Assembly: GCA_965220985.1 (NCBI GenBank)
Contig: OZ244854.1
Coordinates: forward strand, 4,092,001-4,156,000
Direction of reading: 5' to 3'
Source of the DNA: JAPPHA01 sp965220985
Lineage (GTDB): Bacteria > Pseudomonadota > Alphaproteobacteria > Rhodobacterales > Rhodobacteraceae
DNA: 64,000 bases
Part shown: one piece after another, positions 42,462 through 51,471 of the stretch
Layout: the number at the start of each line of letters is the position of its first letter
How positions within the stretch are numbered: the first letter of the stretch is position 1
Translations under genes and position numbers: made by a program
The notes under the pieces: generated by a model
Seen by the model: only the letters and a program-made list of their open reading frames with translations
What the model was told of the DNA's origin: nothing
Database searches by the model: none

Positions 42462-43347
42462 CGTACTGACGCGGAATCGCCGCCCCGTCCTCGACCAGTT
42501 GGCGTCGGAACTTGATTCTCTCGCGCCGCAGACGAGGAAGGCTGCCCGGTATCTTCTGGAGAACCCCAACGAGATCGGGATATCGACCATTCGAGAACTC
42601 GCCGCGCTGGCCGGCGTCACGCCGAACACGCTGGTCAGGCTTGCGCAAGGACTCGGTTTTGCCGGCTACGACGCGTTTCGCGAGACGTTCCGCGATCGGA
42701 TCCGACGCGGACCTGTCTCGTTCCCCGACCGCGCCCGATGGCTGCAGTCGCTCTCCGACAACGGGCAGCTTGGCGGACTGTTTTCGGCGACGGTCGATGC
42801 GGTCATTCGCAACATCGAGGAGACGTTTGCCGGGATTTCGGCAGACGATCTCTACGCGGCAGCCCAGACAGTGCTGAATTCGCGACAAACGTTTGTGCTC
42901 GGCGTAGGCGTGCACTATCCCAATGCCTGCAACTTCTCCTATCTTGCCGGGATCGGGATGAGCAACATCACGGCAATACCGCGTCCTGGTTCGACGCCAC
43001 TTGACGACCTCTCGCGCGCGAGCGATGCGGATCTGCTGATTGCGATGACCTGCAAGCCGTATCGGCGCGAGGTCGTCGACGCGTTCAGAATGGCCCGAGA
43101 ATCGGGCGTCCAGACAATCGGGATCTCCGACAGCCCTGCGTCACCGATCATCGCTGGTGCCGACCACGGCTTCGTCGTGACAGTCGATTCACCACAGTTC
43201 TTTCCTTCATCCGTCTCGGTCATTGCCTTGCTCGAGACGCTTCTGAGTTTCGTCATCGCGATCGGAAGTTCCGCTATCATCAACCAGGTGGAACATCTCG
43301 ACGACTGGCGACACCAATCGGGAATCTACGTGCAGGAAACGGAATGA
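42448..43347 (+). CDS. RpiR-family transcriptional regulator (HTH-SIS)
   Basis: A 299-residue regulator. Residues 1-80 are the HTH_6 domain: LAPQTRKAARYLLENPNEIG, then STIRELAALAGVTPNTLVRL. Residues 125-265 are a SIS sugar-isomerase-like sensing domain: RQTFVLGVGVHYPNACNF, DADLLIAMTCKPYRREVVDA and SGVQTIGISDSPASPI. SIS domains usually bind phosphosugars, but many RpiR regulators control amino acid or betaine catabolism. The ATG at 42448 marks the start of family conservation. The stop overlaps the Rieske gene by 4 nt, so regulator and oxygenase are co-expressed. Confidence 0.93.
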   Translation: MIGTNVLTRNRRPVLDQLASELDSLAPQTRKAARYLLENPNEIGISTIRELAALAGVTPNTLVRLAQGLGFAGYDAFRETFRDRIRRGPVSFPDRARWLQSLSDNGQLGGLFSATVDAVIRNIEETFAGISADDLYAAAQTVLNSRQTFVLGVGVHYPNACNFSYLAGIGMSNITAIPRPGSTPLDDLSRASDADLLIAMTCKPYRREVVDAFRMARESGVQTIGISDSPASPIIAGADHGFVVTVDSPQFFPSSVSVIALLETLLSFVIAIGSSAIINQVEHLDDWRHQSGIYVQETE

Positions 43348-44423
43348 ACACGAACCAAAAATCGCTCGAGGCGCGATACTACACCGATCCGGACGTGTTT
43401 CGGGTCGAACGCGACGGGTTGTTCCTCAACTCGTGGCAATTCGCCTTCCATTCATCCGTGCTGTCATCAGCTGGCGACTACCATTGCTTCGAACTGGGCG
43501 ACGAGAGCCTGTTTGCCGTCCTCGGGCGCGATGGCGAGATCCGGGTGTTCCACAATGTCTGCCAGCACCGCGCTCACCAACTGCTCCAGGGCCAGGGTCA
43601 GCTACGGAGCACGATCGTCTGTCCGTATCACGCGTGGACGTACGAGTTGAGCGGAGCGCTGCGCTCGGGCCCGGGTCTTGCAGCGCTGCCGGGATTCGAT
43701 CGATCGTCGATTTCGCTTTCGCAAGTGTGTTCCGAAAACTTCTGCGGCTTCGTCTTCGTCAACATCGACGGTTCGGCAGCCCCAATGGACGAGCTGTTTC
43801 CCAACGTGCGCGACGAGCTTCAGGAGTTCATTCCTGAATGGGAACGCTTGAAGCCGATCGAATGGCTCGAAATCCCCGAGCGCTGCAACTGGAAGGTTTC
43901 GGTCGAGAACTACTCCGAGTGCTACCACTGCCAGCTCAACCATCCGACGTTTTCGACTGGGGTCGTCAAACCGGAAACCTACACCATCAGGCCCCAGGGG
44001 TACTGCCTGCGTCACGAGACCGAGTGCCAGAATCTCGACAAGATGACCTACGCCATCGATCCGGACGTTCCGCGCGCAGGCGATTACTCGTCGTGGTTCC
44101 TGTGGCCAATGTTCGCGTTCCAGGTCTATCCGGGGAATGTCTTGAACACCTATCATTGGCGCGCCATCGACGAGGCCAACGTCATCGTCTGGCGAGGCTG
44201 GTTCACGCGCGACGGCGAGGACGACCCGGTCATCCGCGATCTCGCCGTCCAGGATCGGGAGACGACGGTCGCCGAGGACATCAGGCTGGTCGAGAGCGTC
44301 CAACGCGGGCTGGGTTCGCGCGGATATCGGCCCGGACCGCTGGTCATCGACCCGGGGTGCGGCGTGAATTCGGAGACATCGATCGGCGTGTTGCAGGGCT
44401 GGATGCGCGCAGCCGTCGACTGA
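43344..44423 (+). CDS. Rieske non-haem iron oxygenase (betaine-demethylase type)
   Basis: A 359-residue oxygenase. The [2Fe-2S] ligands are Cys73-His75 (NVCQHRAH) and Cys93-His96 (CPYHAWTY). The mononuclear iron site is ENYSECYHCQLNHP with His195 and His200, and Glu192 in the bridging position where ring-hydroxylating dioxygenases usually have Asp. This pattern is shared with GbcA, Stc2 and CntA, which attack quaternary ammonium compounds. It should need a separate reductase, which is absent from the window. Its overlap with rpiR and nearness to the flavoprotein suggest sequential N-demethylation. Ribosome site AGGAAACGGA. Confidence 0.9.
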   Translation: MNTNQKSLEARYYTDPDVFRVERDGLFLNSWQFAFHSSVLSSAGDYHCFELGDESLFAVLGRDGEIRVFHNVCQHRAHQLLQGQGQLRSTIVCPYHAWTYELSGALRSGPGLAALPGFDRSSISLSQVCSENFCGFVFVNIDGSAAPMDELFPNVRDELQEFIPEWERLKPIEWLEIPERCNWKVSVENYSECYHCQLNHPTFSTGVVKPETYTIRPQGYCLRHETECQNLDKMTYAIDPDVPRAGDYSSWFLWPMFAFQVYPGNVLNTYHWRAIDEANVIVWRGWFTRDGEDDPVIRDLAVQDRETTVAEDIRLVESVQRGLGSRGYRPGPLVIDPGCGVNSETSIGVLQGWMRAAVD

Positions 44424-44726
44424 GTCGCTTGACCGCCGGTGCCGGACGGTCCGGTGCCCCAAGGCGGTGAAGCGGCCATTGCATCACCGCCAGCAAGACC
44501 GGGAACGCGCCTGTCACCGAGGTCCACGAAAACCCCACCGCGACGGAGATGGGCAACGATTTGCCGAGAAAATGGTTGTTTGAACCGTCGCAGTGACGTA
44601 ATTTGTTGGACGCACTCTGGAAATGGCCGTCATCTCTACTCATATTTGGTGAGTGCCTGCCCCAATGTGGCAGTGGTACCACAGTGCGCATTCAAGATCT
44701 GCAGTCGGATCAACGGGGACAAGGCG

Positions 44727-45419
44727 ATGAAATACTGGACCGACGAACGGGTGAAGACCCTCACGAAGATGTGGCACGAGGGGGCCAGTGCGGGAAAAAT
44801 CGCCGACACGCTCGGCGGAACAACGCGAAACGCGGTGATCGGCAAGGTTTTTCGCCTTGGGTATTCGAACAGAAAGGTCACCAAGCCGGCCACGGCAAAA
44901 TCCGCGAAGCCACGCAGCGCCACCGCTTCATCGGGAAAGGCCACCAGCAAGGCGAAACCCAAGCCCCGCGCGAGCGCTCAGGCGGCGGCCAAGCCTCAAC
45001 CGAAACAGGCAAAGAGCGCGAAGCCGAAGCAGGATCGTGCCGACGCTGACGTGAAGTCTGCTCAAGATCCGCAAACAAAGCCCAAGTTCGACATCGCGAC
45101 CAAGCCGCCACATGTCCCGCTTTCGGCCATGTTTCGCAACAACATCATACCGGCTGGCCAGCCGCTGCCGCCCCAGCCATCTCCCAACGAGGTGAATGAG
45201 GAAGCGCTGGCGCTGGTGGCCGAGGCAGAGAAGATTTCGCTCAGGATCAGCTTGATGGAATTGACCGAGAAGACATGCAAGTGGCCGGTCGGAGACCCGG
45301 CAACCGATGATTTCTGGTTTTGCGGCCTCCAGGCGGATGCCGGCAAACCCTATTGCTCGGCACACGCCGCCCTGGCGTATCAGCCGATGTCCGCGCGTCG
45401 CGACAGGCGAGCACGCTAG
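44727..45419 (+). CDS. gcrA: GcrA cell cycle regulator
   Basis: A 230-residue GcrA, the alphaproteobacterial regulator that binds sigma-70 and reads CcrM-methylated GANTC sites. The N-terminal domain YWTDERVKTLTKMWHEGASA, GGTTRNAVIGKVFRLGYSNR is diagnostic. The C-terminal sigma-binding region has LMELTEKTCKWPVGDPATDD, FWFCGLQAD and KPYCSAHAALAY. Between them a linker of roughly 60-70 residues is dominated by Lys, Ala, Pro and Ser, making the protein longer than Caulobacter GcrA (173). Start ATG 44727 follows GGGGACAAGGCG. Confidence 0.95.
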   Translation: MKYWTDERVKTLTKMWHEGASAGKIADTLGGTTRNAVIGKVFRLGYSNRKVTKPATAKSAKPRSATASSGKATSKAKPKPRASAQAAAKPQPKQAKSAKPKQDRADADVKSAQDPQTKPKFDIATKPPHVPLSAMFRNNIIPAGQPLPPQPSPNEVNEEALALVAEAEKISLRISLMELTEKTCKWPVGDPATDDFWFCGLQADAGKPYCSAHAALAYQPMSARRDRRAR

Positions 45420-45437
45420 GTCGGAAGCGTCGGGGGC

Positions 45438-45465
45438 TTTCGGTTTCGCCTGATCAGGCTATAAT
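45438..45465 (+). promoter_or_regulatory. Candidate promoter of the DUF1178 gene
   Basis: A perfect TATAAT at 45460-45465 with TTTCGG at 45438-45443 (16-nt spacer), about 45 bases before the chosen start. The -35 is poor; the -10 is a consensus match in otherwise GC-rich DNA. Confidence 0.4.
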
Positions 45466-45510
45466 CGCAGCATGGCGCATCCACGGATGCCGCCGGGGAA
45501 GAGACTGCTC

Positions 45511-45963
45511 ATGATCCTGTACACCGTGAAATGCGAAAACGGTCACCAGTTCGACAGCTGGTTCGAGTCGGCAAACGCCTTTGATCGGCTGCGGGAAGCC
45601 GGGCTTGCAACCTGTTCCGTGTGCGGTTCGGCAAGTGTCGAAAAGGCGGTCATGGCGCCAAAGGTCATGGGGACGAAGGCGGAGACACCATCATCGTCCA
45701 CCGCAGAGCCGGACACCGACGAGCGACCTCTTTCAGCGCCCGCGACGGCGTTCGAGAAGAAGATCATGGAACTTCGGCAGTACGTGGAGACGCATGCGGA
45801 AGATGTTGGAACACGGTTTGCGGAGGAGGCCCGCGCCATCCATGACGGCGACGCGCCCGAGCGCTCGATCTACGGCAAGGCGCACCCCGAAGACGCCAGG
45901 TCGCTGGCAGAAGACGGAATTCCCGTTGTCCCCCTGCCTTGGCCCCGCGAACGGGTCAATTGA
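45511..45963 (+). CDS. DUF1178 family protein
   Basis: A 150-residue protein of the DUF1178 family, common in alpha- and betaproteobacteria. The N-terminus has a zinc-ribbon-like pattern, YTVKCENGHQFDSWFESANA and ATCSVCGSASVEKAVMAP. The C-terminus has the family's ERSIYGKAHPEDARSLAEDG and PVVPLPWPR. Function unknown. The ATG at 45511 begins the conserved MILYTVKC; an ATG at 45472 would add 13 residues without a homologous look. Not obviously co-transcribed with gcrA or lysC. Confidence 0.9.
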   Translation: MILYTVKCENGHQFDSWFESANAFDRLREAGLATCSVCGSASVEKAVMAPKVMGTKAETPSSSTAEPDTDERPLSAPATAFEKKIMELRQYVETHAEDVGTRFAEEARAIHDGDAPERSIYGKAHPEDARSLAEDGIPVVPLPWPRERVN

Positions 45964-46150
45964 TCGACCAGACTTTCGTCATGTTCCCGTTGACGGGTCG
46001 ACCCCGACTCACCGCGCGACGGACGGTCGCTGTCGCCCGGACAGCGCGGGTGGACAACGCTTCGCCGATACGTTCATCGAAACTTGTCGAGGCAACCGGC
46101 AGAACCCAGCCATCGACACATGTGACCCCACCGAGCCATTGGACTGATTC

Positions 46151-47392
46151 ATGCCCTGCCTGGTAACGAAATTCGGCGGCACCTCGGTCGCCGACCTCGA
46201 CCACATCAATCGCGCGGCGCTCAGAATCAAGAAAGAGGTCGAGCGCGGCAATGACGTGATTGCCATCGTGTCCGCGATGGCAGGAGAGACCGACAAGCTC
46301 GTCAACCTGGTCAAGGAAACGTCGCAGTTCTATGACGCCCGCGAGTACGATACGGTCACATCGGCCGGCGAGATCGTCACGGCGGGTCTGATGGCGCTCA
46401 CGCTGCAGAACATGGACGTGCCGGCACGGAGCTGGCTCGGCTGGCAGGTCCCGGTCGTGACCAGTTCCGCGCATGGCGCAGCGCGCATCGAGGAGATCAA
46501 GACCGAAAACCTTCAGAGTCGTTTCGATTCAGGCATGAAAGTGGCGGTCGTTGCGGGGTTCCAGGGGGTTTCGCCCGAGGGCCGGGTGACGACGCTCGGT
46601 CGCGGCGGATCGGACACGACCGCCGTCGCCTTCGCAATTGCTTTCGACGCGATTCGTTGCGACATCTATACTGATGTCGACGGAATCTATACGGCTGATC
46701 CGAGGATTGTCGGGCGGGCGCGCAAGCTTGACCGGATTTCGTACGAGGAGATGCTCGAACTCGCGTCTCTGGGCGCAAAGGTCTTGCAGACCCGTTCGGT
46801 CGAGCTTGCCATGCGCTACAAGGTTCCGGTCCGTGTGCTGAGCAGTTTCGGCCCGGACTCGACTTCAACTGACGGCACCGTCGTTTGCGCCGAAGAGGGC
46901 ATCATGGAACGAAACGTGGTCAACGGAATCGCCTGTTCGCGAGACGAGGCAAAGCTCACGATTGTCTCGGTTGCAGACCGCCCGGGCATTGCCGCGATCG
47001 TGTTCGGATCGCTGGCGTCCGCGGGGGTCAACGTCGACATGATCGTGCAGAACATTTCCGAAGAAGGGCGGACGGACATCACCTTTTCCTGTCCGACCAG
47101 CCAGGTGGCTGCGGCGGAGACGGCACTCTCGGCAATCAAGGAACGCAACGAGCTGAATTACCGAGCCTTGCTCACCGACCGTGACGTCGCGAAAGTGTCC
47201 GTCGTGGGAATCGGGATGCGATCATATGCGGGCGTTGCCGGGCGCATGTTCTCCGCTCTCGCCCGCGAGGGCGTCAACATCAAGGTCATCGCCACCTCCG
47301 AGATCAAGATCTCGGTTCTGGTGGACCGCAAGTACATGGAACTCGCCGTGCGCGCGCTTCACGATGCGTTCGAACTCGAGGCGGCGACCTGA
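46151..47392 (+). CDS. lysC: Aspartate kinase
   Basis: A 413-residue aspartokinase, first step of lysine, threonine, methionine and diaminopimelate synthesis. The kinase domain starts LVTKFGGTSVADLDHI and includes TLGRGGSDTTAVAFA and DIYTDVDGIYTADPR. Two ACT domains follow from about residue 265 (LTIVSVADRPGIAAIVFGSL and VSVVGIGMRSYAGVAGRMF), which normally bind lysine and/or threonine for feedback control. The gene is followed after 9 nt by ptsP, a pairing frequent in alphaproteobacteria. Confidence 0.96.
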   Translation: MPCLVTKFGGTSVADLDHINRAALRIKKEVERGNDVIAIVSAMAGETDKLVNLVKETSQFYDAREYDTVTSAGEIVTAGLMALTLQNMDVPARSWLGWQVPVVTSSAHGAARIEEIKTENLQSRFDSGMKVAVVAGFQGVSPEGRVTTLGRGGSDTTAVAFAIAFDAIRCDIYTDVDGIYTADPRIVGRARKLDRISYEEMLELASLGAKVLQTRSVELAMRYKVPVRVLSSFGPDSTSTDGTVVCAEEGIMERNVVNGIACSRDEAKLTIVSVADRPGIAAIVFGSLASAGVNVDMIVQNISEEGRTDITFSCPTSQVAAAETALSAIKERNELNYRALLTDRDVAKVSVVGIGMRSYAGVAGRMFSALAREGVNIKVIATSEIKISVLVDRKYMELAVRALHDAFELEAAT

Positions 47393-47401
47393 GGACAGCA
47401 C

Positions 47402-49648
47402 ATGGCCGAATTCCGTGACGCCGACTCCCGAAACCTGCTGAGGAATCTTCGCAACACGCTTGCAGAGGATGGCGACGGACAGGAACGACTTGATCACATC
47501 GCCGAGCTGATCGCGAACGGGCTCGCAACCGAGGTCTGTTCGATCTACCTGCGCCGCGACAGCGACACGCTGGAGTTGTGTGCAACCCAAGGGCTCAATC
47601 AGCAGGCCGTTCACCAGTCACGGCTGCGTTTTGGCGAAGGGCTCGTCGGGCGGGTCGCGCGCGAGGCGGCGCCGATCAATACCGACAATGCGCCCGAGGA
47701 GCGCGGTTTCCGCTACATGCCCGAGACCGACGAGGAGGAACTCAGAGCCTTCCTCGGCGTGCCGATCCAGCGGCTCGGCGAAGTCCTCGGCGTGCTCGTC
47801 GTGCAGGACACCCGCGTCAGGACATATTCCGACGACGAAATCTATGCGCTCGAAGTCGTGGCCATGGTCATCGCGGAAATGCAGGAGCTTGGCGCATTCA
47901 CGGGTGAAGGCGTCGCCATGTCGAAGCCGCACGAGCATTCCCTCACGATCCAGGGAATCTGCGGCCAGGAGGGAGCGTCCGAGGGGGTGGTGTTCCGCCA
48001 CGAGCCCCAGATCGTCATTGCCAACCCGGTCGCGGACGACCCCGAGGCCGAGAAGTCCCGGCTCATGAACGCGATCGAGAGATTGCGCATCTCTGTCGAC
48101 GATCTCCTGTCCAAGAACCTGAAGGATGCCGGCGGCGAGCAGCGCGAGGTCATGGAGGCCTACCGCATGTTCGCCAATTCGCGCGGATGGGTGTCTCGCC
48201 TGATGGCAGGGATCGACAGCGGCCTCGCGGCCGAGGTTGCGGTCGAGAAGGAGCAGTCTGCGACCCGGATCAAGATGATGCGGTCGCCTGACCCCTACTT
48301 GCGCGACCGCCTGCACGATCTTGACGATCTGTCCAACCAGTTGCTGCGCATGCTGACCGACCAGGATGCGACACAGATGGAGACCGTTCCGGAACACGCG
48401 ATCCTGGTTGCGCGCAACATCGGTCCGGGAGAACTCCTGACCTACGGCAAGTCGCTTCGCGGCATCGTCCTCGAGGAGGGGTCGGTCGGTTCCCACGCGA
48501 CCATCATCGCGCGGGCGTGGGCGATCCCGCTCGTCCTCCATGCGGAAAACGTCACTCGGGAAGCGGCCAACGGCGACTTGATACTCGTCGACGGTGACCA
48601 GGGCGTGGTGCACTTGCGCCCCGAGGACTCGGTTCGAAGCGCCTTCAGCGACAAGATCGCGATGGTGACCGAGGCGCAGCAGGAATACGCCGCCCTGCGG
48701 GAGTTGCCCGCCGTTTCTCTCGACGGCGTGCAGGTGGCCATGCACATGAACGCCGGGCTGATGGTCGATCTTCCGAGCCTGATCCCGTCAGGCGCCGAGG
48801 GCGTGGGGCTGTTTCGGACCGAACTCCAGTTTCTGATCAGGAGCGCGATGCCGAAACGGAGCGAACTCGCCAGCGTGTACAGCCACATCATGGATTCCGC
48901 GCTCGATCGTCCGGTCACCTTCCGGACCGTCGACATCGGATCGGACAAGATCCTCCCCTACATGAACGCGTCAGACGAACCCAACCCGGCGATGGGTTGG
49001 CGGGCGATAAGGATTTCGCTCGAAAGAAAAGGCGTGATGCGCATGCAGTTGCAGGCGCTCATCAGGGCGGCGAAGGGACGACCGCTTCGGGTCATGTTTC
49101 CGATGGTCGCGCAGTTCGAGGAATATCGGGATGCGCGCCAGCTGGTATTGGACGAGGTCGCGAGGGAAAAATCCCACGGCCATGTCGTGCCGGTCGACAT
49201 CGAGGTCGGGGCGATGCTCGAAACGCCGAGCCTTGCCTTTGCGCCCGACGCTTTTTTTGAGCTGACCGACTTCATCTCGATTGGCGGCAACGACCTCAAG
49301 CAGTTCTTTTTTGCGGCCGATCGTCAGAATGAACGGGTGCGGCGGCGTTACGACACGCTCAATGTCAGCTTTCTCAGTTTCATCGAACTGATTGCCAAGC
49401 GATGCAACGAAATCGGAACCCCGGTCAGTTTCTGCGGCGAGGACGCAGGCCGGCCCATCGAGGCGGCGTGCATCGCTGCGATGGGAATCCACAGCCTGTC
49501 GATGCGTCCGGCGTCGATCGGACCTGTCAAGCACCTGATACGGCGGTTGAGTTTCGGTGAATTGGGCGCAGTCATCCACGAGGCGCGAGACAGGGGCGAC
49601 CAGTCCGTTCGCCCCGCCGTGACACGGTGGATCGAGGCGCTGGCCTGA
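47402..49648 (+). CDS. ptsP: Phosphoenolpyruvate-protein phosphotransferase, nitrogen PTS (EI-Ntr)
   Basis: A 748-residue protein. An N-terminal GAF domain (about 15-160, including CSIYLRRDSDTLELCATQGL and RALEVV-type helices) senses nitrogen status. The Enzyme I part follows, with the phosphorylated His365 in EGSVGSHATIIARAWAIP, then SEGVGLFRTELQFLIR-like EGVGLFRTELQFL, EVGAMLETPSLAF and SIGGNDLKQFFFAADRQN of the PEP-binding barrel. It phosphorylates NPr, linking glutamine levels to regulation. GAGGAC lies before the ATG. Complete length. Confidence 0.95.
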   Translation: MAEFRDADSRNLLRNLRNTLAEDGDGQERLDHIAELIANGLATEVCSIYLRRDSDTLELCATQGLNQQAVHQSRLRFGEGLVGRVAREAAPINTDNAPEERGFRYMPETDEEELRAFLGVPIQRLGEVLGVLVVQDTRVRTYSDDEIYALEVVAMVIAEMQELGAFTGEGVAMSKPHEHSLTIQGICGQEGASEGVVFRHEPQIVIANPVADDPEAEKSRLMNAIERLRISVDDLLSKNLKDAGGEQREVMEAYRMFANSRGWVSRLMAGIDSGLAAEVAVEKEQSATRIKMMRSPDPYLRDRLHDLDDLSNQLLRMLTDQDATQMETVPEHAILVARNIGPGELLTYGKSLRGIVLEEGSVGSHATIIARAWAIPLVLHAENVTREAANGDLILVDGDQGVVHLRPEDSVRSAFSDKIAMVTEAQQEYAALRELPAVSLDGVQVAMHMNAGLMVDLPSLIPSGAEGVGLFRTELQFLIRSAMPKRSELASVYSHIMDSALDRPVTFRTVDIGSDKILPYMNASDEPNPAMGWRAIRISLERKGVMRMQLQALIRAAKGRPLRVMFPMVAQFEEYRDARQLVLDEVAREKSHGHVVPVDIEVGAMLETPSLAFAPDAFFELTDFISIGGNDLKQFFFAADRQNERVRRRYDTLNVSFLSFIELIAKRCNEIGTPVSFCGEDAGRPIEAACIAAMGIHSLSMRPASIGPVKHLIRRLSFGELGAVIHEARDRGDQSVRPAVTRWIEALA

Positions 49649-50133
49649 ATCAACAATGATCGTAGCCTCTGATCCACTCTCCCCAGTCGCTTGGCGCGCA
49701 CCTCTCGCGAAGCCCCGATGATTTGGGCAAACTGCGACCAAATACCTCCCTAATTGGACCTACAGATCCATAGCGGTGGAACTGAGACGACCGAAAAAAA
49801 GTACCAATTCACACTGGTCCACGAACTCGACAACGCAATCGAAAGCCGCAGAATAGCATCACAGCTCTGGCAACTGCCAATAATGCGGCAGTCAGTTCTT
49901 CAGCCTAATCCCGAAAGATCGAATCGCGTTGCCAATAATCGAATCCAATACAAAACCGAACGCCGCGCCCATCCCGGACGAGACAAAACTTATCAGTCGT
50001 AGAATACTGCCTCAGTTTCTCCAGAACTCCATTCAAATTCACTCCACCTGCCACTGCCCTCATTTCGAATCACTCTGTTCAGTAACCGAAATAGACTGTG
50101 GACTCACTGCCATGGCGATCCAATTTCAGTCGC
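49649..50133. other. AT-richer stretch, no confident gene
   Basis: About 485 bases beyond ptsP where base composition drops visibly. On the minus strand a 52-codon frame beginning MRAVAGGVNLNGVLEKLRQY (around 50085 leftwards) and an overlapping hydrophobic frame with SSGMGAAFGFVLDSIIGNAI are both readable. I cannot decide whether either is translated. Nothing else is recognised. Confidence 0.35.
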
Positions 50134-50970
50134 TCAACTACTCCCCGCACCCAGTTGATTTATGTGATCGTTGAAAAAATAGGCCTCCGCATCAATTTTC
50201 TTTCCGCTACACATTGAGAGGTATGTGAGGATTAGGCCAATTCCCTTCGCGACTATTGACGCCTTCTTTCCATTACGTTCATCCAGAGTTACATAATGTG
50301 GATCTGTAGGAAACTTTCCAGAAACCAAAAACTTCCCGCTCATCCGATCTCCAAGCGCATGCAAAAAGCCATTCATTCCAAAAACCAAACTGACTGGATC
50401 AATGCCATCCTGAATCGTTTTTTCGACACCAAGCTCATGACTCAGACCAATTATTCCAACAATCGGATTCGTATGGTATCCGCCACTCATTCCTACTCCG
50501 ACGTAAACACCGCCCGGCAAGACCCGCCTCTCATCTCTGCAATCTATACCAAACGAACCCAGATCACACTTCAACTTACAAACTGCCTTTCTCACAGTAT
50601 TGCGATTCAGAGTCCTCTTTACTTCAAAAACCCCTACAACCGCCTCTAGTGGAACAATCTCTGCTCCACTCTCTTTATCAATCAAGAATAGAGAGTTCGG
50701 CACTAGTGAATCTACGATAATGACATCGATTTGCCGAGATAAGACTGGCTCATCACTCTTGCTTTCGGCAAAGACAATGTAACCATGAGTTACTCGAAAC
50801 CTCCGGGGCAATACACTCTTAAGAAAATCTCGCGTCTCATCTTCAACAGATACTCCGCTCAGATGAATGTCTTTCGCGTATTGGTGGACGAAGTAAGACT
50901 TCTCCAAGAGATACTCCACATACTTCAGGTGAAGTGAAAAGATCTCACCATACGACGGCGCCTGTTGCAT
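50134..50970 (-). CDS. DUF6602-type nuclease-like protein
   Basis: A 278-residue protein with the pattern of the DUF6602 domain. EDETRDFLKSVLPRRFRVTH near 43-62 is followed by RQIDVIIVDS (Asp82), then IVPLEAVVGVFEVKRTL with Glu116 and Lys118, an arrangement of acidic residues and EVK that looks like a PD-(D/E)XK nuclease core. The domain is frequent in accessory regions; its substrate is not known to me. AAGGA precedes the ATG. Codon use is markedly AT-richer than the neighbours, suggesting transfer. No partner methylase or helicase is adjacent. Confidence 0.75.
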   Translation of the reverse strand: MQQAPSYGEIFSLHLKYVEYLLEKSYFVHQYAKDIHLSGVSVEDETRDFLKSVLPRRFRVTHGYIVFAESKSDEPVLSRQIDVIIVDSLVPNSLFLIDKESGAEIVPLEAVVGVFEVKRTLNRNTVRKAVCKLKCDLGSFGIDCRDERRVLPGGVYVGVGMSGGYHTNPIVGIIGLSHELGVEKTIQDGIDPVSLVFGMNGFLHALGDRMSGKFLVSGKFPTDPHYVTLDERNGKKASIVAKGIGLILTYLSMCSGKKIDAEAYFFNDHINQLGAGSS

Positions 50971-51057
50971 TTCTTCGTCCTTTCATACACGAATAATTCG
51001 GGCATTCAAGCGCCCTAAGCGAGAAATCAACATACATTCCTGATTTTGCAGTACACT

Positions 51058-51432
51058 TCACTCCGACAATTCCCTGCGAATCATGACCAGAAATGATCGC
51101 CATGACCTGTCGACTTCACTGTTGTCAAGATTGTTGGTTTTCGAACTTGAGAATAGCACAGCCTTTAGGTAACAGCCAAGCGCAAAACGGCCTTCCGAAT
51201 CTTGTCGTGTTCCTACGCAAAAACCAGCGATGCTTGGCAAAAACGCAATAATGACCGAGTGATCGCGTCCCGTCTCGAGACCTCGTTGCAGCAGGACAAA
51301 AAAACGTTGGTTGCCGTAACCCGTCGATCTTGCTGGATGTTCGTGCGGTTCAATGAAAACCAGCGGCAGGGGTGACAGCAAACTCGGCCACTTCAGTCCC
51401 GATTTGAACGAGTTCCCAATGGGCAATGTCAA
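51058..51432 (-). CDS. Uncertain small protein in the AT-rich island
   Basis: A 124-codon frame from a TTG at 51432, with protein-like stretches (FIEPHEHPARSTGYGNQRFF, HSVIIAFLPSIAGFCVG) but no recognised domain and no clear ribosome site. It may be real, part of a decayed gene, or chance. Composition matches the island. Confidence 0.25.
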   Translation of the reverse strand: MTLPIGNSFKSGLKWPSLLSPLPLVFIEPHEHPARSTGYGNQRFFVLLQRGLETGRDHSVIIAFLPSIAGFCVGTRQDSEGRFALGCYLKAVLFSSSKTNNLDNSEVDRSWRSFLVMIRRELSE

Positions 51433-51471
51433 TTGATCACTAATCCATCAATGCGGCAAACGCCATCGTCA

